Assembly (NCBI GenBank): GCA_963753955.1
Contig: CAVWEM010000006.1
Location: 106,814 to 170,813 of the forward strand
Length of the DNA: 64,000 nucleotides
Source of the DNA: Methylumidiphilus sp963753955
GTDB taxonomy: Bacteria > Pseudomonadota > Gammaproteobacteria > Methylococcales > Methylococcaceae
Reading direction: 5' to 3'
The position numbers were made by a program, and so were the translations under genes. Under the pieces are notes generated by a model. The model saw only the letters and a list, made by a program, of their open reading frames with translations. It had not been told where the DNA came from and made no database searches. Numbering within the stretch: the stretch's first letter is position 1; every line of letters begins with the position of its first letter. Shown here piece by piece: positions 1 to 10,337 of this stretch.

Positions 1-1175
1 ACAATGCCTGAGCCGCTTCTTTCGTCGGTGGCTCGCCGGGGCGCATCATGCGGTAAATTTCGACCAGCGCATCGAGCTGCGTTTCCGTGGCGTCAATTCG
101 CATCGCGTTGGAAATATACGGGCCCCGATCCAGATCATTGACGAACAGACACTCGAAGTGGGTGATCCCCGCCGCCATCATCTTGCCAATGAGATCGTCG
201 GTGATCTCGTCATTCACTTTGGCGATCAATTCTCCAGTAGCGGGGTCAATGACGTTGTGCGCCAGAATTTTGCCATGCAGATAATCACGCGGCACTTCCA
301 TGCTGGTGATACCGGCCTTTTCGATCTGGCGGATATGCCGCGCCGTGATACGGTGGCCTTTTTCAACAATCACCTTTGCCGTCCACTTTGATATCGAAGC
401 TGGCGATATCACCACGCAGACGGTCAGGAATCAATTCAAGCAGAATGTCCCCACCCGTCGAAAGGATAAATCCATTGGTCTCAAAGAACAGTTTGATGAT
501 GCTCTCGTTGTCATAACCCAAGCCACGCAACAACACAGTGGCCGGCAGTTTCCGGCGGCGGTCTATGCGCACATACACGCAGTCCTTATGGTCGAACTCA
601 AAATCCAACCAGGAGCCGCGATAGGGGATGATCCGGGCGTTGAACAGCAGCTTACCCGAGGAGTGGGTTTTGCCGCGGTCATGGTCGAAGAACACCCCGG
701 CGAACGGTGCAGCTGGGACACAATGACCCGTTCGGTGCCATTGATCACGAAGGTGCCGGTGTCGGTCATGAGCGGAATCTCGCCCATATAGATTTCCTGT
801 TCCTTGATATCCTTGACCACTTTCGATCCTGCCGGTGCATCTTTATCGTAAATCACCAGGCGCACCAGCACACGCAACGGAGCCGCGTAAGTCGTTCCCC
901 GCTGCTGGCATTCCTTGACATCAAAAGTTGGTTCTCCCAGCCGATAACTCACATATTCAAGCACCGCCAAGCCGGAATGGCTTTCGATGGGAAACACCGA
1001 TTTCAAAGCGGCATGCAGCCCTCGTCCACACGGCGTGAATGGGCGATGTTTCGGCCTGCAAAAACCTTTTGTAGGAATCGACTTGGGTTGCCAAAAGATA
1101 GGGTACTTCGAGAACGTCTTGGCGTTTGCCAAAACTCTTGCGTATGCGTTTTTTCTCGGTAAAAGAATATGCCAT
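1..1175 (-). CDS. rpoB: RNA polymerase beta subunit, 5' part, frameshifted
   Basis: This is the N-terminal part of the RNA polymerase beta subunit; the rest and rpoC lie beyond the left edge. The start is the ATG at 1175 (MAYSFTEKKRIRKSFGKR). The reading frame breaks about three times, near 1025, 692 and 370, but the pieces join into a continuous RpoB: the YRLGEPTFDVKECQQRGTTY region, then GEIPLMTDTGTFVINGTERV, then FFDHDRGKTHSSGK, IPYRGSWLDFEFDHKD, IDRRRKLPATVLLRGLGY and ELIPDRLRGDIASFDIKVDG. The last frame continues towards IYRMMRPGEPPT at the window edge. At 370 a run of A and G carries one extra base. Because rpoB is essential, these breaks are most likely sequence errors. It is the last gene seen of the rplKAJL-rpoBC operon. 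Confidence 0.95.
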
Positions 1176-1376
1176 GTTGGTTCCTTACCTAAATATTTGC
1201 TTCAATTAACCACTGCGGCGTCTGTCACTGAAAGCATGCCGTATTTGCGCGGCATCTCTTGCGATGAAGACAATAAACTTACTTAAGCCTGATTTGACTA
1301 CATACTTTTGCATGGCCTGATTTGGATAGGGTTTTGGCGGCACAATCCGCCTGGATTTGTTTATATTTGGTAACGC

Positions 1377-1406
1377 CAAAAGGCCGACAGCATATTGCTG
1401 CCAGCC
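1377..1406 (-). terminator. rplL-rpoB intergenic attenuator hairpin
   Basis: On the minus strand a 10-bp stem (GGCTGGCAGC / GCTGTCGGCC, with two G-U pairs) closes a 5-nt loop and is followed by TTTT. It sits about 35 nt after the rplL stop and 200 nt before rpoB, the position of the partial attenuator known in enterobacteria that lowers rpoBC expression relative to the ribosomal proteins. The rest of 1176-1440 shows no gene. Confidence 0.7.
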
Positions 1407-1440
1407 TAATGGAGCTAGTAAACGCCTAGGTAAATCAAAC

Positions 1441-1816
1441 TTATTTGATGGTTACCGCAGCCCCAGCTTCTTCTAGTTTCTTCTTGATGCTGTCCGCATC
1501 GGCCTTGCTGATGGCTTCCTTCACGGTGGAAGGGGCACCTTCAACCAGATCCTTGGCTTCTTTCAAGCCAAGGCCAGTGATTTCGCGGATGACCTTGATC
1601 ACGCCAACCTTGTTTGCGCCAAAGCTGGCCAGGACCACATCGAACTCGGTCTGCTCTTCGACCACTGCCGCAGGGCCTGCGGCGGGGGCGGCAACCGCCA
1701 CTGCGGCGGCGGCGGAAACGCCGAACTTCTCTTCCATCAGAGGAAATCAGTTCAACGATTTCCATTACGGTTTTCTGGGCAATTGCTTCCAGAATCTCTT
1801 CATTTGATAATGCCAT
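1441..1816 (-). CDS. rplL: 50S ribosomal protein L7/L12 (one frameshift)
   Basis: This is the multicopy stalk protein that recruits translation GTPases. The start is the ATG at 1816 (MALSNEEILEAIAQKTVMEIVELIS). The frame then shifts near 1740 by one extra T, and the second half continues as MEEKFGVSAAAAVAV, the Ala-rich hinge, and the C-terminal domain with VVLASFGANKVGVIKVIREI and GLGLKEAKDLVEGAPSTVKE, ending at TIK. The span of 376 nt equals 125 codons plus one base, which fits a single insertion in a normal-length gene. It follows rplJ by 36 nt. Confidence 0.95.
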
Positions 1817-1852
1817 TTGTAACTCCAGTTAATCTGTTGTGCTTAAAGCCGT

Positions 1853-2386
1853 TCAAGCGGCCTGTTTCTGGTCGCGAATTGCAGCCACTGTGCGCGTAAG
1901 CTTCGCGTGGGGTTCCGCCAAAGTCCTGACGAACTTTTCGATCGGAGCCTTCATGGTACCCATGAGGATGCCAATGGCCTGATCGCGGGTAGGCAGTTTC
2001 GACAGTCTTTCCAGTTCGGATGCACCATACAGCTTTCCGCCAACGGCGACCAATTTGAGCACCAGTTTGTCGTTTTCCTTTTCCTTGGCGAATGCGCTGA
2101 TAACACGCGCAGCCGCACCTGGATCTTCCAAGGAGAAAGCTAGAATGAGGGGCCCCACCAAACCTTCTTGCATACATGCAAATTCGGTTCCCTCCACAGC
2201 CTTGCGCGCCAAGGTGTTTTTGATTACCCGGAGATAAACCCCGGATTCGCGCGCTTGTTTGCGAAGATTGGTAAGCTGGTAAACTGTCAGCCCACGGTAT
2301 TCCGCGGCAACCGCGGAATGCGCTTGAGCGGCAATGGCAGCAACTTCTGCGACGACTGCTTTTTTGTCATCTAATTTAAGCGCCAC
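1853..2386 (-). CDS. rplJ: 50S ribosomal protein L10
   Basis: Intact 177-residue L10, which anchors the L7/L12 dimers to 23S rRNA and represses its own mRNA. Family features are clear: the N-terminal rRNA-binding part with AVAAEYRGLTVYQLTNLRK and RVIKNTLARKAVEGT, and the C-terminal helix that binds L7/L12 dimers, ending RDQKQAA. The start is the ATG at 2386, with GGAGGT upstream. It is preceded by a recognisable L10 leader and followed by rplL. Confidence 0.97.
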   Translation of the reverse strand: MALKLDDKKAVVAEVAAIAAQAHSAVAAEYRGLTVYQLTNLRKQARESGVYLRVIKNTLARKAVEGTEFACMQEGLVGPLILAFSLEDPGAAARVISAFAKEKENDKLVLKLVAVGGKLYGASELERLSKLPTRDQAIGILMGTMKAPIEKFVRTLAEPHAKLTRTVAAIRDQKQAA

Positions 2387-2504
2387 GATTTACCTCCGGC
2401 AGTTTTTCTGAATAGTTTTGGGAACCACCCAGAGCCAATAAAACCTCCGGATTTACCCGGAGACCTAAGTTTGCGGTTCCTTTCGCCAATGGATGGCTAG
2501 AGTA

Positions 2505-2584
2505 CACCGTCTGCGCAGGCTAATGATTAAGCGCCTTGTGGCCCACCTGCGGTCTTTGACGGTTGCCGGCCGAAACCGGCAACC
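2505..2584 (-). promoter_or_regulatory. Ribosomal protein L10 leader (autoregulatory mRNA element)
   Basis: Between the rplA stop and rplJ the minus strand carries a perfect 9-bp hairpin (GGTTGCCGG/CCGGCAACC, 2561-2584). It runs straight into CCGTCAAAGACCGCAGG, which pairs with CCTGCGCAGACGG at 2507-2519 around internal loops. The same order of hairpin, GTC-AAGACCGCAGG and CCTGCG-AGACGG is found in the E. coli rplJ leader, where L10-(L7/L12) binds and represses translation. The remaining about 110 nt to rplJ hold no gene. Confidence 0.8.
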
Positions 2585-2595
2585 CAAAGTCTTTG

Positions 2596-3292
2596 CTAGA
2601 CGGCCAGACTGGCCTGATCGACGGCCAGGCCAGGCCCCATCGTGGACGAAACGCTGATTTTTTTCACATAAACGCCCTTGGAAGTGCTGGGCTTGAGCTT
2701 TTTCAGGTCAGCCAGCAAGGCTTCCAGGTTTTCCTTCAAAGCGCTATTCTCGAAGCTGGCCTTGCCGATAGTGCTAGTGGATGATGCCTTTCTTATCCGT
2801 GCGGTAGCGAACCTGACCCGCCTTGGCGTTTTTTACCGCCGTCGCTACATCTGGGGTGACTGTGCCAACTTTCGGGTTCGGCATCAAGCCCGCGCGGGCC
2901 AAGGATTTGCCCCAACTGACCGACGACACGCATGGCGTCGGGGGAAGCGATAACCACGTCAAAATTCAGATCCCCGGCTTTATTTGCGCAGCCAGATCAT
3001 CCATGCCGACAATCTCCGCTCCCGCCGCCTTGGCGGCTTCGGCATTGGCGCCCTGTGTGAAAACGGCCACACGGACAGACTTGCCTGTCCCCCTGGGCAA
3101 CACAGTGGCACCGCGGACGGCTTGATCGGACTTCCGTGGATCAACGCCTAGGTTTACCGCCACATCAATCGATTCCACAAACTTCACCTTCGGCAACGAC
3201 TTGAGCAAACCGAAGGCTTCTTCAGCCTGATAAACCTTGCTGGTATCGACTTTTTCTTTGATTGCTTTAAATCTTTTGCTTAACTTAGCCAT
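2596..3292 (-). CDS. rplA: 50S ribosomal protein L1 (three frame breaks)
   Basis: L1 forms the mobile stalk at the E site and represses the rplK-rplA mRNA. The start is the ATG at 3292 (MAKLSKRFKAIKEKVDTSK), two bases after the rplK stop. Frame 1 carries SIDVAVNLGVDPRKSDQAVRG and RVAVFTQGANAEAAKAAGAE to IK. A lost base near 2975 moves to DLNFDVVIASPDAMRVVGQLG, an extra G near 2885 gives LMPNPKVGTVTPDVATAVKN, and an extra T near 2783 gives the end STIGKASFE...LAVDQASLAV. The net result is one surplus base in 697 nt, so a normal 231-residue L1 is expected once corrected. Confidence 0.93.
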
Positions 3293-3294
3293 CA

Positions 3295-3723
3295 CTAACC
3301 CTCCACGTCCAAACCCATGCTACGGGCACTTCCCGCGATGGTGCGGATCGCCGCGTCCAAATCCGCCGCCGTCAGATCAGGCAGTTTCGCCTTGGCGATT
3401 TCAGCCAATTGATCGCGATTGATCTTGCCAATTTTGTTGGTGTTTGGATTGGGGCTACCGCCCTTCACACCGACAGCCTTTTTCAACAAGAAGGTCGCCG
3501 GCGGAGTCTTGGTGATGAAGGTGAAACTACGGTCGCTGTAGACGGTAATGACGACCGGTAAGGGCATGCCCTTTTCGACATTCTGGGTTTGCGCATTGAA
3601 TGTTTTGCAAAACTCCATGATGTTCACACCGCGCTGACCTAAGGCCGGGCCAATCGGAGGGCTGGGATTGGCTTCACCTGCCTTTACTTGTAACTTGATA
3701 TATCCAGTTATTTTTTTTGCCAT
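3295..3723 (-). CDS. rplK: 50S ribosomal protein L11
   Basis: Intact 142-residue L11 of the GTPase-associated centre, needed for factor binding and, with RelA, the stringent response. It shows the N-terminal YIKLQVKAGEANPSPPIGPA, the loop ALGQRGVNIMEFCKTFNAQT, and the C-terminal rRNA-binding domain ending ARSMGLDVEG. The start is the ATG at 3723. It is followed almost without gap by rplA (stop TAG at 3295-3297, then ATG at 3292), so the two are translationally coupled. Confidence 0.97.
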   Translation of the reverse strand: MAKKITGYIKLQVKAGEANPSPPIGPALGQRGVNIMEFCKTFNAQTQNVEKGMPLPVVITVYSDRSFTFITKTPPATFLLKKAVGVKGGSPNPNTNKIGKINRDQLAEIAKAKLPDLTAADLDAAIRTIAGSARSMGLDVEG

Positions 3724-3817
3724 TGAAAACTCCTAGTGGGTTAAACGCTAAAGGCAGACCTTAAGCTCCCCGTTGACGATGACAGCGCAGCCCGGCCCTA
3801 GGCTAGGCTACGCTGGA

Positions 3818-4353
3818 TCAAGCTTTTTCGACTTGGCCGAAGTCAAGTTCCACAGGCGTGGGACGGCCGAAGATGAGCACTGAAACCCTAAGCTTGCTTT
3901 TTTCGTAGTTGACTTCCTCAACCACACCATTGAAATCTTTGAAAGGCCCCTCAATAACCCTCACTACTTCGCCGACTTCAAACAGGATTTTTGGGCCGTG
4001 GCTTGTTGACCCCAGCTTCCACCCGGTTCAAAATCGCCTCGGCTTCAGCTTCGGTTATCGGGGCGGGCCGGTCGGATGTGCCGCCAATAAAGCCAAGCAC
4101 TCTCGGCACTTCCTTGACCAGATGCCAAGTCTCATCATTCAGTTCCATCTGGACTAAGACATATCCAGGAAAAAACTTCCTCTCGCTTTTCCTTTGCTGG
4201 CCTTGGCGCATCTCCACGACTTCCTCCGTGGGTACTAGAACCTTGCCGAAATAATGCTCCAAAGTTGGCGCGTTTAACCCTCTCCTCAAGCGCTTTCTTA
4301 ACTTGATTTTCATAATTTGAGTAAGCATGAATGACATACCAACGTAACGCCAT
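3818..4353 (-). CDS. nusG: Transcription elongation/antitermination factor NusG (two frameshifts)
   Basis: NusG binds RNA polymerase and links it to Rho or to the ribosome. The start is the ATG at 4353 (MALRWYVIHAYSNYENQVKKAL). The frame shifts near 4290 into LNAPTLEHYFGKVLVPTEEV, FFPGYVLVQMELNDETWHLV and VLGFIGGTSDRPAPIT, and again near 3997 into the KOW domain FEVGEVVRVIEGPFKDFNG, ending FGRPTPVELDFGQVEKA at the stop 3818-3820. Length 536 nt is two bases over 178 codons, matching two insertions. It follows secE by one base. Confidence 0.94.
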
Positions 4354-4354
4354 C

Positions 4355-4733
4355 TCACACCTTCTGCCCAGTCAGAATACCGACACCCCAGAACAAGAAC
4401 ATATCCATCAACCAAAGTATCAAGCCCACAACAAAGACCAATGCCACAACCAACATTGTTGCCTGCATGGTTTCTTGGCGCGTAGGCCAGATTACTTTTC
4501 TGACTTCCATCTTGGACTCTGTTGATAAATCCCCAAACCTTCGGCCGATGGCAGTTGTGAACACCAGCCCAACAGCAAGCCAGAGCGACCACCAATATTC
4601 CCAGAACCCGGTAGACCAATGCATAAGACGAAAAATAGTAAAAGCCTGCTATTCCTGCGATCAACAGACTTATTGCAAGCACCAGTTTCACTGTATCGAA
4701 CACCGACCCATTGGGTTCTGCTTGGGCTGCCAT
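4355..4733 (-). CDS. secE: Preprotein translocase subunit SecE (one frameshift)
   Basis: SecE clamps SecY in the membrane. The first frame from the ATG at 4733 (MAAQAEPNGSVFDTVKLVLA) carries two membrane helices (VLAISLLIAGIAGFYYFSS; VYRVLGILVVALACCWA). Near 4570 the frame shifts into GRRFGDLSTESKMEVRKVIW, the conserved cytoplasmic amphipathic helix, followed by PTRQETMQATMLVVALVFV and the last helix, ending ILTGQKV. About 125 residues with three membrane helices is the E. coli-type long SecE. It lies between tRNA-Trp and nusG. Confidence 0.92.
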
Positions 4734-4792
4734 GGTCGATTGTTTTCTTGAAAGATATTGATAAGGCCTGTGAAGCCTTAGCCACTATAAGG

Positions 4793-4868
4793 TGGCAGGC
4801 CAGGAGGGGCTCGAACCCCCAACCTGCGGTTTTGGAGACCGCTGCTCTACCAATTGAGCTACTGACCT
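4793..4868 (-). tRNA. tRNA-Trp (CCA)
   Basis: A 76-nt cloverleaf with acceptor AGGTCAG/CTGGCCT, D-arm TAGCTCAATTGGTAGAGC, anticodon loop CTCCAAA (anticodon CCA), T-loop TTCGAGC and encoded CCA. It sits between tuf and secE as in many gammaproteobacteria. Confidence 0.97.
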
Positions 4869-4929
4869 GTGCTTTGAAACTTCAAAGTGTGCCGGAATTC
4901 ATCTAAAGCGAATCTCGGCACTTGCTTTG

Positions 4930-6123
<1,194 letters not shown>

Positions 6124-6175
6124 CCGCCAATTCCCCTGTCGATTATTTCGGAAAACAGCAATTAAATAATACAAT

Positions 6176-6251
<76 letters not shown>

Positions 6252-6266
6252 ACAACACTCAACTCA

Positions 6267-6340
6267 TGGAGCGGGTGATGGGAATCGAACCCACGCCATC
6301 AGCTTGGAAGGCTGAGGTTCTACCGTTGAACTACACCCGC
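6267..6340 (-). tRNA. tRNA-Gly (TCC)
   Basis: A 74-nt cloverleaf with acceptor GCGGGTG/CACCCGC, D-arm TAGTTCAACGGTAGAAC, anticodon loop CTTCCAA (anticodon TCC), T-loop TTCGATT and encoded CCA. Confidence 0.97.
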
Positions 6341-6350
6341 ATAATGAAAC

Positions 6351-6436
<86 letters not shown>

Positions 6437-6450
6437 GTAAATAGTCCGTA

Positions 6451-6479
6451 ATTCTGCGGTATACGGTAAATATTGTCAA
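6451..6479 (-). promoter_or_regulatory. Sigma-70 promoter of the tRNA-Tyr/tuf operon
   Basis: On the minus strand TTGACA (6474-6479) is followed by a 17-nt spacer and CAGAAT (6451-6456), a consensus -35 and a 4-of-6 -10, ending about 15 nt before the tRNA-Tyr 5' end. Position and spacing fit a strong stable-RNA promoter. Confidence 0.75.
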
Positions 6480-6495
6480 GCAAAATTCTAATTGT

Positions 6496-7071
6496 TCATC
6501 CATGCACGGCATTCATCACCACATCCAGCTTGCCTGCCAGGATTTGCGGGAAATAGTCGGCGACCCGGCCAATGGCCTCGCCCAACAATCCGGCGTCATG
6601 CCGCGAAGGACGATCCATCACATAATCCACTACGGCATCCCGATTGCCCGGATGGCCAATCCCTAGACGAATCCGGGTGAAATCGCCACTGCCTAGCTTC
6701 GCGGCAATGTCGCGCAAGCCATTGTGGCCACCGTGGCCACCACCTACTTTCAACTTCACCACTCCAGGGGCAAAATCAAGCTCATCGTGGGCGACCAGGA
6801 TGCGCGATGGCTCTATCTTATAGAAATTCGCCAAGGCCAAAACCGAACCGCCACTGCGGTTCATGTATTGCATGGGCTTGAGGAGATAGACGCTTTCCCC
6901 CTCCCAATCCAATCGGGCCAGCAAGCCCTGGCTCCGAGAATCCGCGCCAAAATTTAGCCGATAACGGCGGGCAATCTCGTCCACTAACCAAAACCCGGCG
7001 TTGTGCCGGGTTTGTTCATATCTGGACGTGGGATTGCCCAAACCCACGAGCAGCCTGAATGCCAAGGACAA
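6496..7071 (-). CDS. pth: Peptidyl-tRNA hydrolase
   Basis: Pth frees tRNA from peptidyl-tRNAs that drop off ribosomes. The 191-residue product starts at 7071 and shows the family motifs: VGLGNPTSRYEQTRHNAGFW with the catalytic His in RHNAG, LLKPMQYMNRSGGSVLALA, VAHDELDFAPGVVKLKVGGG with the active-site Asp, and GHGGHNGLRDIAAKLGSGDF. The gene follows rplY on the same strand by 35 nt. The ychF gene that often comes next is missing here; the tRNA-Tyr operon promoter follows instead. Confidence 0.96.
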   Translation of the reverse strand: MSLAFRLLVGLGNPTSRYEQTRHNAGFWLVDEIARRYRLNFGADSRSQGLLARLDWEGESVYLLKPMQYMNRSGGSVLALANFYKIEPSRILVAHDELDFAPGVVKLKVGGGHGGHNGLRDIAAKLGSGDFTRIRLGIGHPGNRDAVVDYVMDRPSRHDAGLLGEAIGRVADYFPQILAGKLDVVMNAVHG

Positions 7072-7106
7072 TGGCTTACCCAGCCATTCCAGAAACCTGG
7101 GGCCGC

Positions 7107-7703
7107 TTATTCGCCTGCGTCCGAGGAGCGGGCGGCATGGATCGATGCCACTGGCAAGTCATGTTCCGCACCCTGGATCAACGCGACAAGTTCGACGCCT
7201 GCCGGCAGCTTAAGGTCGGAGAGATGAACCAATCCACCCACGCCAACCAAAGCCATATCGACCTCGACAAACTCAGGCAGATCCTTCGGCAGGCATACGA
7301 CCTCCACCTCCACCATGGCGTGATTGATGACGCCTCCTTTCTTCACGCCCACCGACGCTTCTTGGTTCACGAAGTGCAAGGGGACGTGGACATGCAGTTT
7401 CTCAGTGTCGCTGACGCGCTGAAAATCCAGGTGCATGATGATCGGGCGGCTGGGATGCCGTTCCACGGCTTTCAGAATCGCTTTCTCTTCCTTGCCGTCA
7501 TACTTCAATGTCAAAATATGCGAATACACTGCCTCGTTTTCCAACGCCTTCACCACGCGGTGATGCGTCAGATTCAACTGAACCGGGGCTGCGGCACCGC
7601 CATAAACAATCGCCGGAATCTTGCCCAGGCGGCGGGTGCGACGGGCGTCGCCTTTGCCGGTCTTCGTTCTTAATTCCGCGTCAAAATCAAAGCTGCCTAC
7701 CAT
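7107..7703 (-). CDS. rplY: 50S ribosomal protein L25/general stress protein Ctc
   Basis: The 198-residue long (Ctc-type) L25 binds 5S rRNA through its N-terminal domain. Seen are FDAELRTKTGKGDARRTRRL, KIPAIVYGGAAAPVQLNLTH, and the C-terminal TL5 domain VHVPLHFVNQEASVGVKKGG and DLPEFVEVDMALVGVGGLVH. The ATG at 7703 is preferred because GGAG stands six bases before it; a TTG at 7715 is in frame but overlaps this ribosome-binding site. It lies between prs and pth as in most gammaproteobacteria. Confidence 0.95.
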   Translation of the reverse strand: MVGSFDFDAELRTKTGKGDARRTRRLGKIPAIVYGGAAAPVQLNLTHHRVVKALENEAVYSHILTLKYDGKEEKAILKAVERHPSRPIIMHLDFQRVSDTEKLHVHVPLHFVNQEASVGVKKGGVINHAMVEVEVVCLPKDLPEFVEVDMALVGVGGLVHLSDLKLPAGVELVALIQGAEHDLPVASIHAARSSDAGE

Positions 7704-7743
7704 CTTTTTCTCCAAAATACTCTAAGCAGGTTACAAAAAAGGA

Positions 7744-8697
7744 TTAGTCCACATACAAGGAACTCACGGATTCGCCCACTGCTATCCGACGAATCGTTTC
7801 CGCCAGCATTTCCGCCACGCTTAACACACGAATCTTGGCGCATTCCGAAGCGACAGGACGCAAAGGGATGGTGTCAGTGACCACCAACTCATCCAACACC
7901 GAGTCTTGGATATTCTCCACTGCCGTCCCTGACAACACCGGATGGGTGCAATAGGCGGCCACTTTATCCGCTCCATGGTCTTTCAGCGCCTTGGCCGCCT
8001 TACATAAGGTACCCGCCGTATCCACCAAGTCATCCACCATCACGCAGGTGCGGCCCTGGACATCCCCTATGATATTCATCACCTTGGATTCGTTCGCACG
8101 CGGCCTGCGCTTATCGATAATGGCCAGGTCGGCATCATCCAACCGCTTGGCCAACGCCCTCGCCCTGACCACGCCGCCCACGTCCGGGGACACCACCATC
8201 AAGTTCGCATACTGTTGCCGCCACACATCGCCCAGCAATATGGGCGAGGCATAAACATTATCGACGGGTACGTCGAAAAAGCCCTGAATCTGGTCGGCAT
8301 GAAGATCCACCGTCAGCACCCGGTCGGCACCCGCCGCCGAAATCATTTTGGCGACCAGCTTGGCGGAAATCGGCACACGTGCGGAGCGCGTCCGGCGATC
8401 CTGCCGGGAATAACCGTAATAAGGTATCACCGCCGTAAGCACAGAAGCCGACGACCGACGGAAGGCGTCGATCATGATCAGCAATTCCATAAGATTTTCA
8501 TTGATGGGCGCACAGGTGGGCTGCACCAGAAAAACCTCCCTGCCGCGCACGTTTTCTTCGATTTCGACGGCGATCTCCCCGTCACTGAACCGCCCTACGC
8601 TGGCCATCCCTAGCCGCAAACCCAGCTTTCGCACGATGCCTTCGGCAAGAGGACGGTTGGCATTTCCCGAAAATACCATAAACGAGGCATCGGTCAT
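7744..8697 (-). CDS. prs: Ribose-phosphate pyrophosphokinase
   Basis: PRPP synthetase makes 5-phosphoribosyl 1-diphosphate from ribose 5-phosphate and ATP for nucleotide, His and Trp synthesis. The 317-residue product shows the flexible loop VIPYYGYSRQDRRTRSARVP, the metal/PRPP site VLTVDLHADQIQGFF, VVSPDVGGVVRARALAKRL, IIDKRRPRANESKVMNIIG and the PRPP loop CVMVDDLVDTAGT. The start is the ATG at 8697 with GGGAG upstream; the in-frame extension to 8820 runs through tRNA-Gln and is rejected. Confidence 0.97.
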   Translation of the reverse strand: MTDASFMVFSGNANRPLAEGIVRKLGLRLGMASVGRFSDGEIAVEIEENVRGREVFLVQPTCAPINENLMELLIMIDAFRRSSASVLTAVIPYYGYSRQDRRTRSARVPISAKLVAKMISAAGADRVLTVDLHADQIQGFFDVPVDNVYASPILLGDVWRQQYANLMVVSPDVGGVVRARALAKRLDDADLAIIDKRRPRANESKVMNIIGDVQGRTCVMVDDLVDTAGTLCKAAKALKDHGADKVAAYCTHPVLSGTAVENIQDSVLDELVVTDTIPLRPVASECAKIRVLSVAEMLAETIRRIAVGESVSSLYVD

Positions 8698-8744
8698 CCG
8701 AATCTCCCAAAATCCTAAGACAAAACTGGAAGCTATCAAACAAA

Positions 8745-8819
8745 TGGCTGGGGTGCCAGGATTCGAACCTGGGTATGCGGGGATCAAAACCCCGTGCCTT
8801 ACCGCTTGGCGACACCCCA
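8745..8819 (-). tRNA. tRNA-Gln (TTG)
   Basis: A 75-nt cloverleaf with acceptor TGGGGTG/CACCCCA, D-arm TCGCCAAGCGGTAAGGC, anticodon loop TTTTGAT (anticodon TTG), T-loop TTCGAAT and encoded CCA. It lies between ispE and prs, a position conserved in gammaproteobacteria. Confidence 0.97.
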
Positions 8820-8842
8820 ATAAAACTGTTTCTGCCTGGGAT

Positions 8843-9700
8843 TCAGGCTAAAGCCAACACGGCGTGGACTGGAGACCGATTCATCCCTTGCGCGACGAAA
8901 ACCGGCCATCTTGCGGAAAGCTTTCCCGCCGCATCACGCGCCTCGGCCTCATCGGCAAACGCCCCAAACACACAAGCCCCGGTTCCGGTCAACTTGGCAG
9001 ACCCCGCACACTCGGCGACAGCCTCTAGGGCTTCCCCTATCTGCGGATACATCGCGACGACCACAGGGAGGCAATGGTTCTCTTGCTGGCCCGCAACAAA
9101 GTCGGTTATTTTGATGGTTTTATTATCCCGTGTCAAATCCGCCGAGGAAAAAACCGCACCGGTGACAACGTGGCAGGACGGAGCCACGACCAGATACCAA
9201 GGTTCTGGCAAATCCGGCAACCGGATGAGCTGCTCGCCCACGCCTTCGCCCCATGAGGCATACCCGCGCACGAAAACCGGCACGTCCGCGCCTAGGCGCA
9301 GACCCAGCTCAGCCAGATGATCAATGGACAAGCTCAAACCCCACAAGGCGTTTAGACCGAGGAGCGTGGTGGCCGCATCGGAGCTTCCCCCGCCCAGGCC
9401 GCCTCCCATAGGCAGGTTTTTCTCCACTTCGATATCGACGCCCAGACCTTCGTCACCCGCTGCCTGCCGCAGCAACTTCGCAGCCCGCACCGTCAAATCG
9501 GCTTCTTCCGGAACACCGGGCAAGGGAGACGCCAAGCCGATATGCCCGTCTCGCCGTGTGCGCAAGACAATCCAATCACATCTGTCGATAAACTGGAAAA
9601 CCGTTTGCAGCAAATGGTAACCGTCCGGCCTGCGCCCCACGACCCGCAACATCAGGTTCAATTTCGCCGGCGCAGGCAGACGCAGCAACTCCAAGGACAT
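8843..9700 (-). CDS. ispE: 4-diphosphocytidyl-2-C-methyl-D-erythritol kinase
   Basis: IspE phosphorylates CDP-ME in the non-mevalonate isoprenoid pathway. The 285-residue GHMP kinase has the N-terminal APAKLNLMLRVVGRRPDGYH, the ATP loop NLPMGGGLGGGSSDAATTLL, and the C-terminal GHMP motif KLTGTGACVFGAF. The ATG at 9700 is taken; an in-frame TTG precedes it by one codon. It sits 12 nt after lolB and ahead of tRNA-Gln and prs, so one transcript lolB-ispE-tRNA-Gln-prs-rplY-pth is likely. Confidence 0.96.
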   Translation of the reverse strand: MSLELLRLPAPAKLNLMLRVVGRRPDGYHLLQTVFQFIDRCDWIVLRTRRDGHIGLASPLPGVPEEADLTVRAAKLLRQAAGDEGLGVDIEVEKNLPMGGGLGGGSSDAATTLLGLNALWGLSLSIDHLAELGLRLGADVPVFVRGYASWGEGVGEQLIRLPDLPEPWYLVVAPSCHVVTGAVFSSADLTRDNKTIKITDFVAGQQENHCLPVVVAMYPQIGEALEAVAECAGSAKLTGTGACVFGAFADEAEARDAAGKLSARWPVFVAQGMNRSPVHAVLALA

Positions 9701-9712
9701 CAAACCCCCAAA

Positions 9713-10318
9713 CTATTTATTATTGTTAAAAACCCATTCATCCGCAATCAGCTTCAACATCACCTTACCGCCCCGGATGGTCATTTTTTTAGGCAGCACA
9801 AAACCGTCCACGCTATCGAAGCCCTCGTAGGCCAGCACCCAACCTTGCTGTTCGAAGCCTTTCAATCCGCCTGAGGCGTCCAACTCGGCCTGATATTCCA
9901 GATCGGGCGCGGGCAGGCCCAGCACCCAGTAGCGCAAGCTACGCAGCGGCACCGCAAACCCCATGCGTTGCTTCAGCCAATCGTCAGGGTTCCGCGAAGA
10001 ACTGGCTACCCCGTTGCCTTCGTTGATGTAAACCAAATCGCTCTGCACAATGATGGAAACAGCCCCTTGGCTGAACGGGCCAGAGATGCGCAAACGATCC
10101 TGCCCGCCCTCATGTTCCCAGAAAAGATTGGCGTTCCATCCCTCATGCCCCATTTTCGCGCCTATGCGGCCTTCCAATTTCCAAGCCGACTGGCGGTAAA
10201 GCTGTTGCTGGGCCTGCGTCACCGGGGGCGCGACGGTCTTGCCGGAAAGCGCGGCGCAACCCGCCAAGCCGGAAGCGGCCAGCCAGCAGCAGGCCATAAT
10301 CGCAAACTTGAGCCTCAT
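9713..10318 (-). CDS. lolB: Outer membrane lipoprotein insertion factor LolB
   Basis: LolB accepts lipoproteins from LolA and inserts them into the outer membrane. The 201-residue product begins with a lipoprotein signal (MRLKFAIMACCWLAASGLAGC; lipobox LAGC, Cys21). WKLEGRIGAKMGHEGWNANL, FWEHEGGQDRLRISGPFSQG and the LPLRSLRYWVLGLPAP-like segment are typical of LolB. Its place between ispE and hemA is the conserved gammaproteobacterial one. Confidence 0.9.
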   Translation of the reverse strand: MRLKFAIMACCWLAASGLAGCAALSGKTVAPPVTQAQQQLYRQSAWKLEGRIGAKMGHEGWNANLFWEHEGGQDRLRISGPFSQGAVSIIVQSDLVYINEGNGVASSSRNPDDWLKQRMGFAVPLRSLRYWVLGLPAPDLEYQAELDASGGLKGFEQQGWVLAYEGFDSVDGFVLPKKMTIRGGKVMLKLIADEWVFNNNK

Positions 10319-10337
10319 CGGAAACGCCGGGAACCGT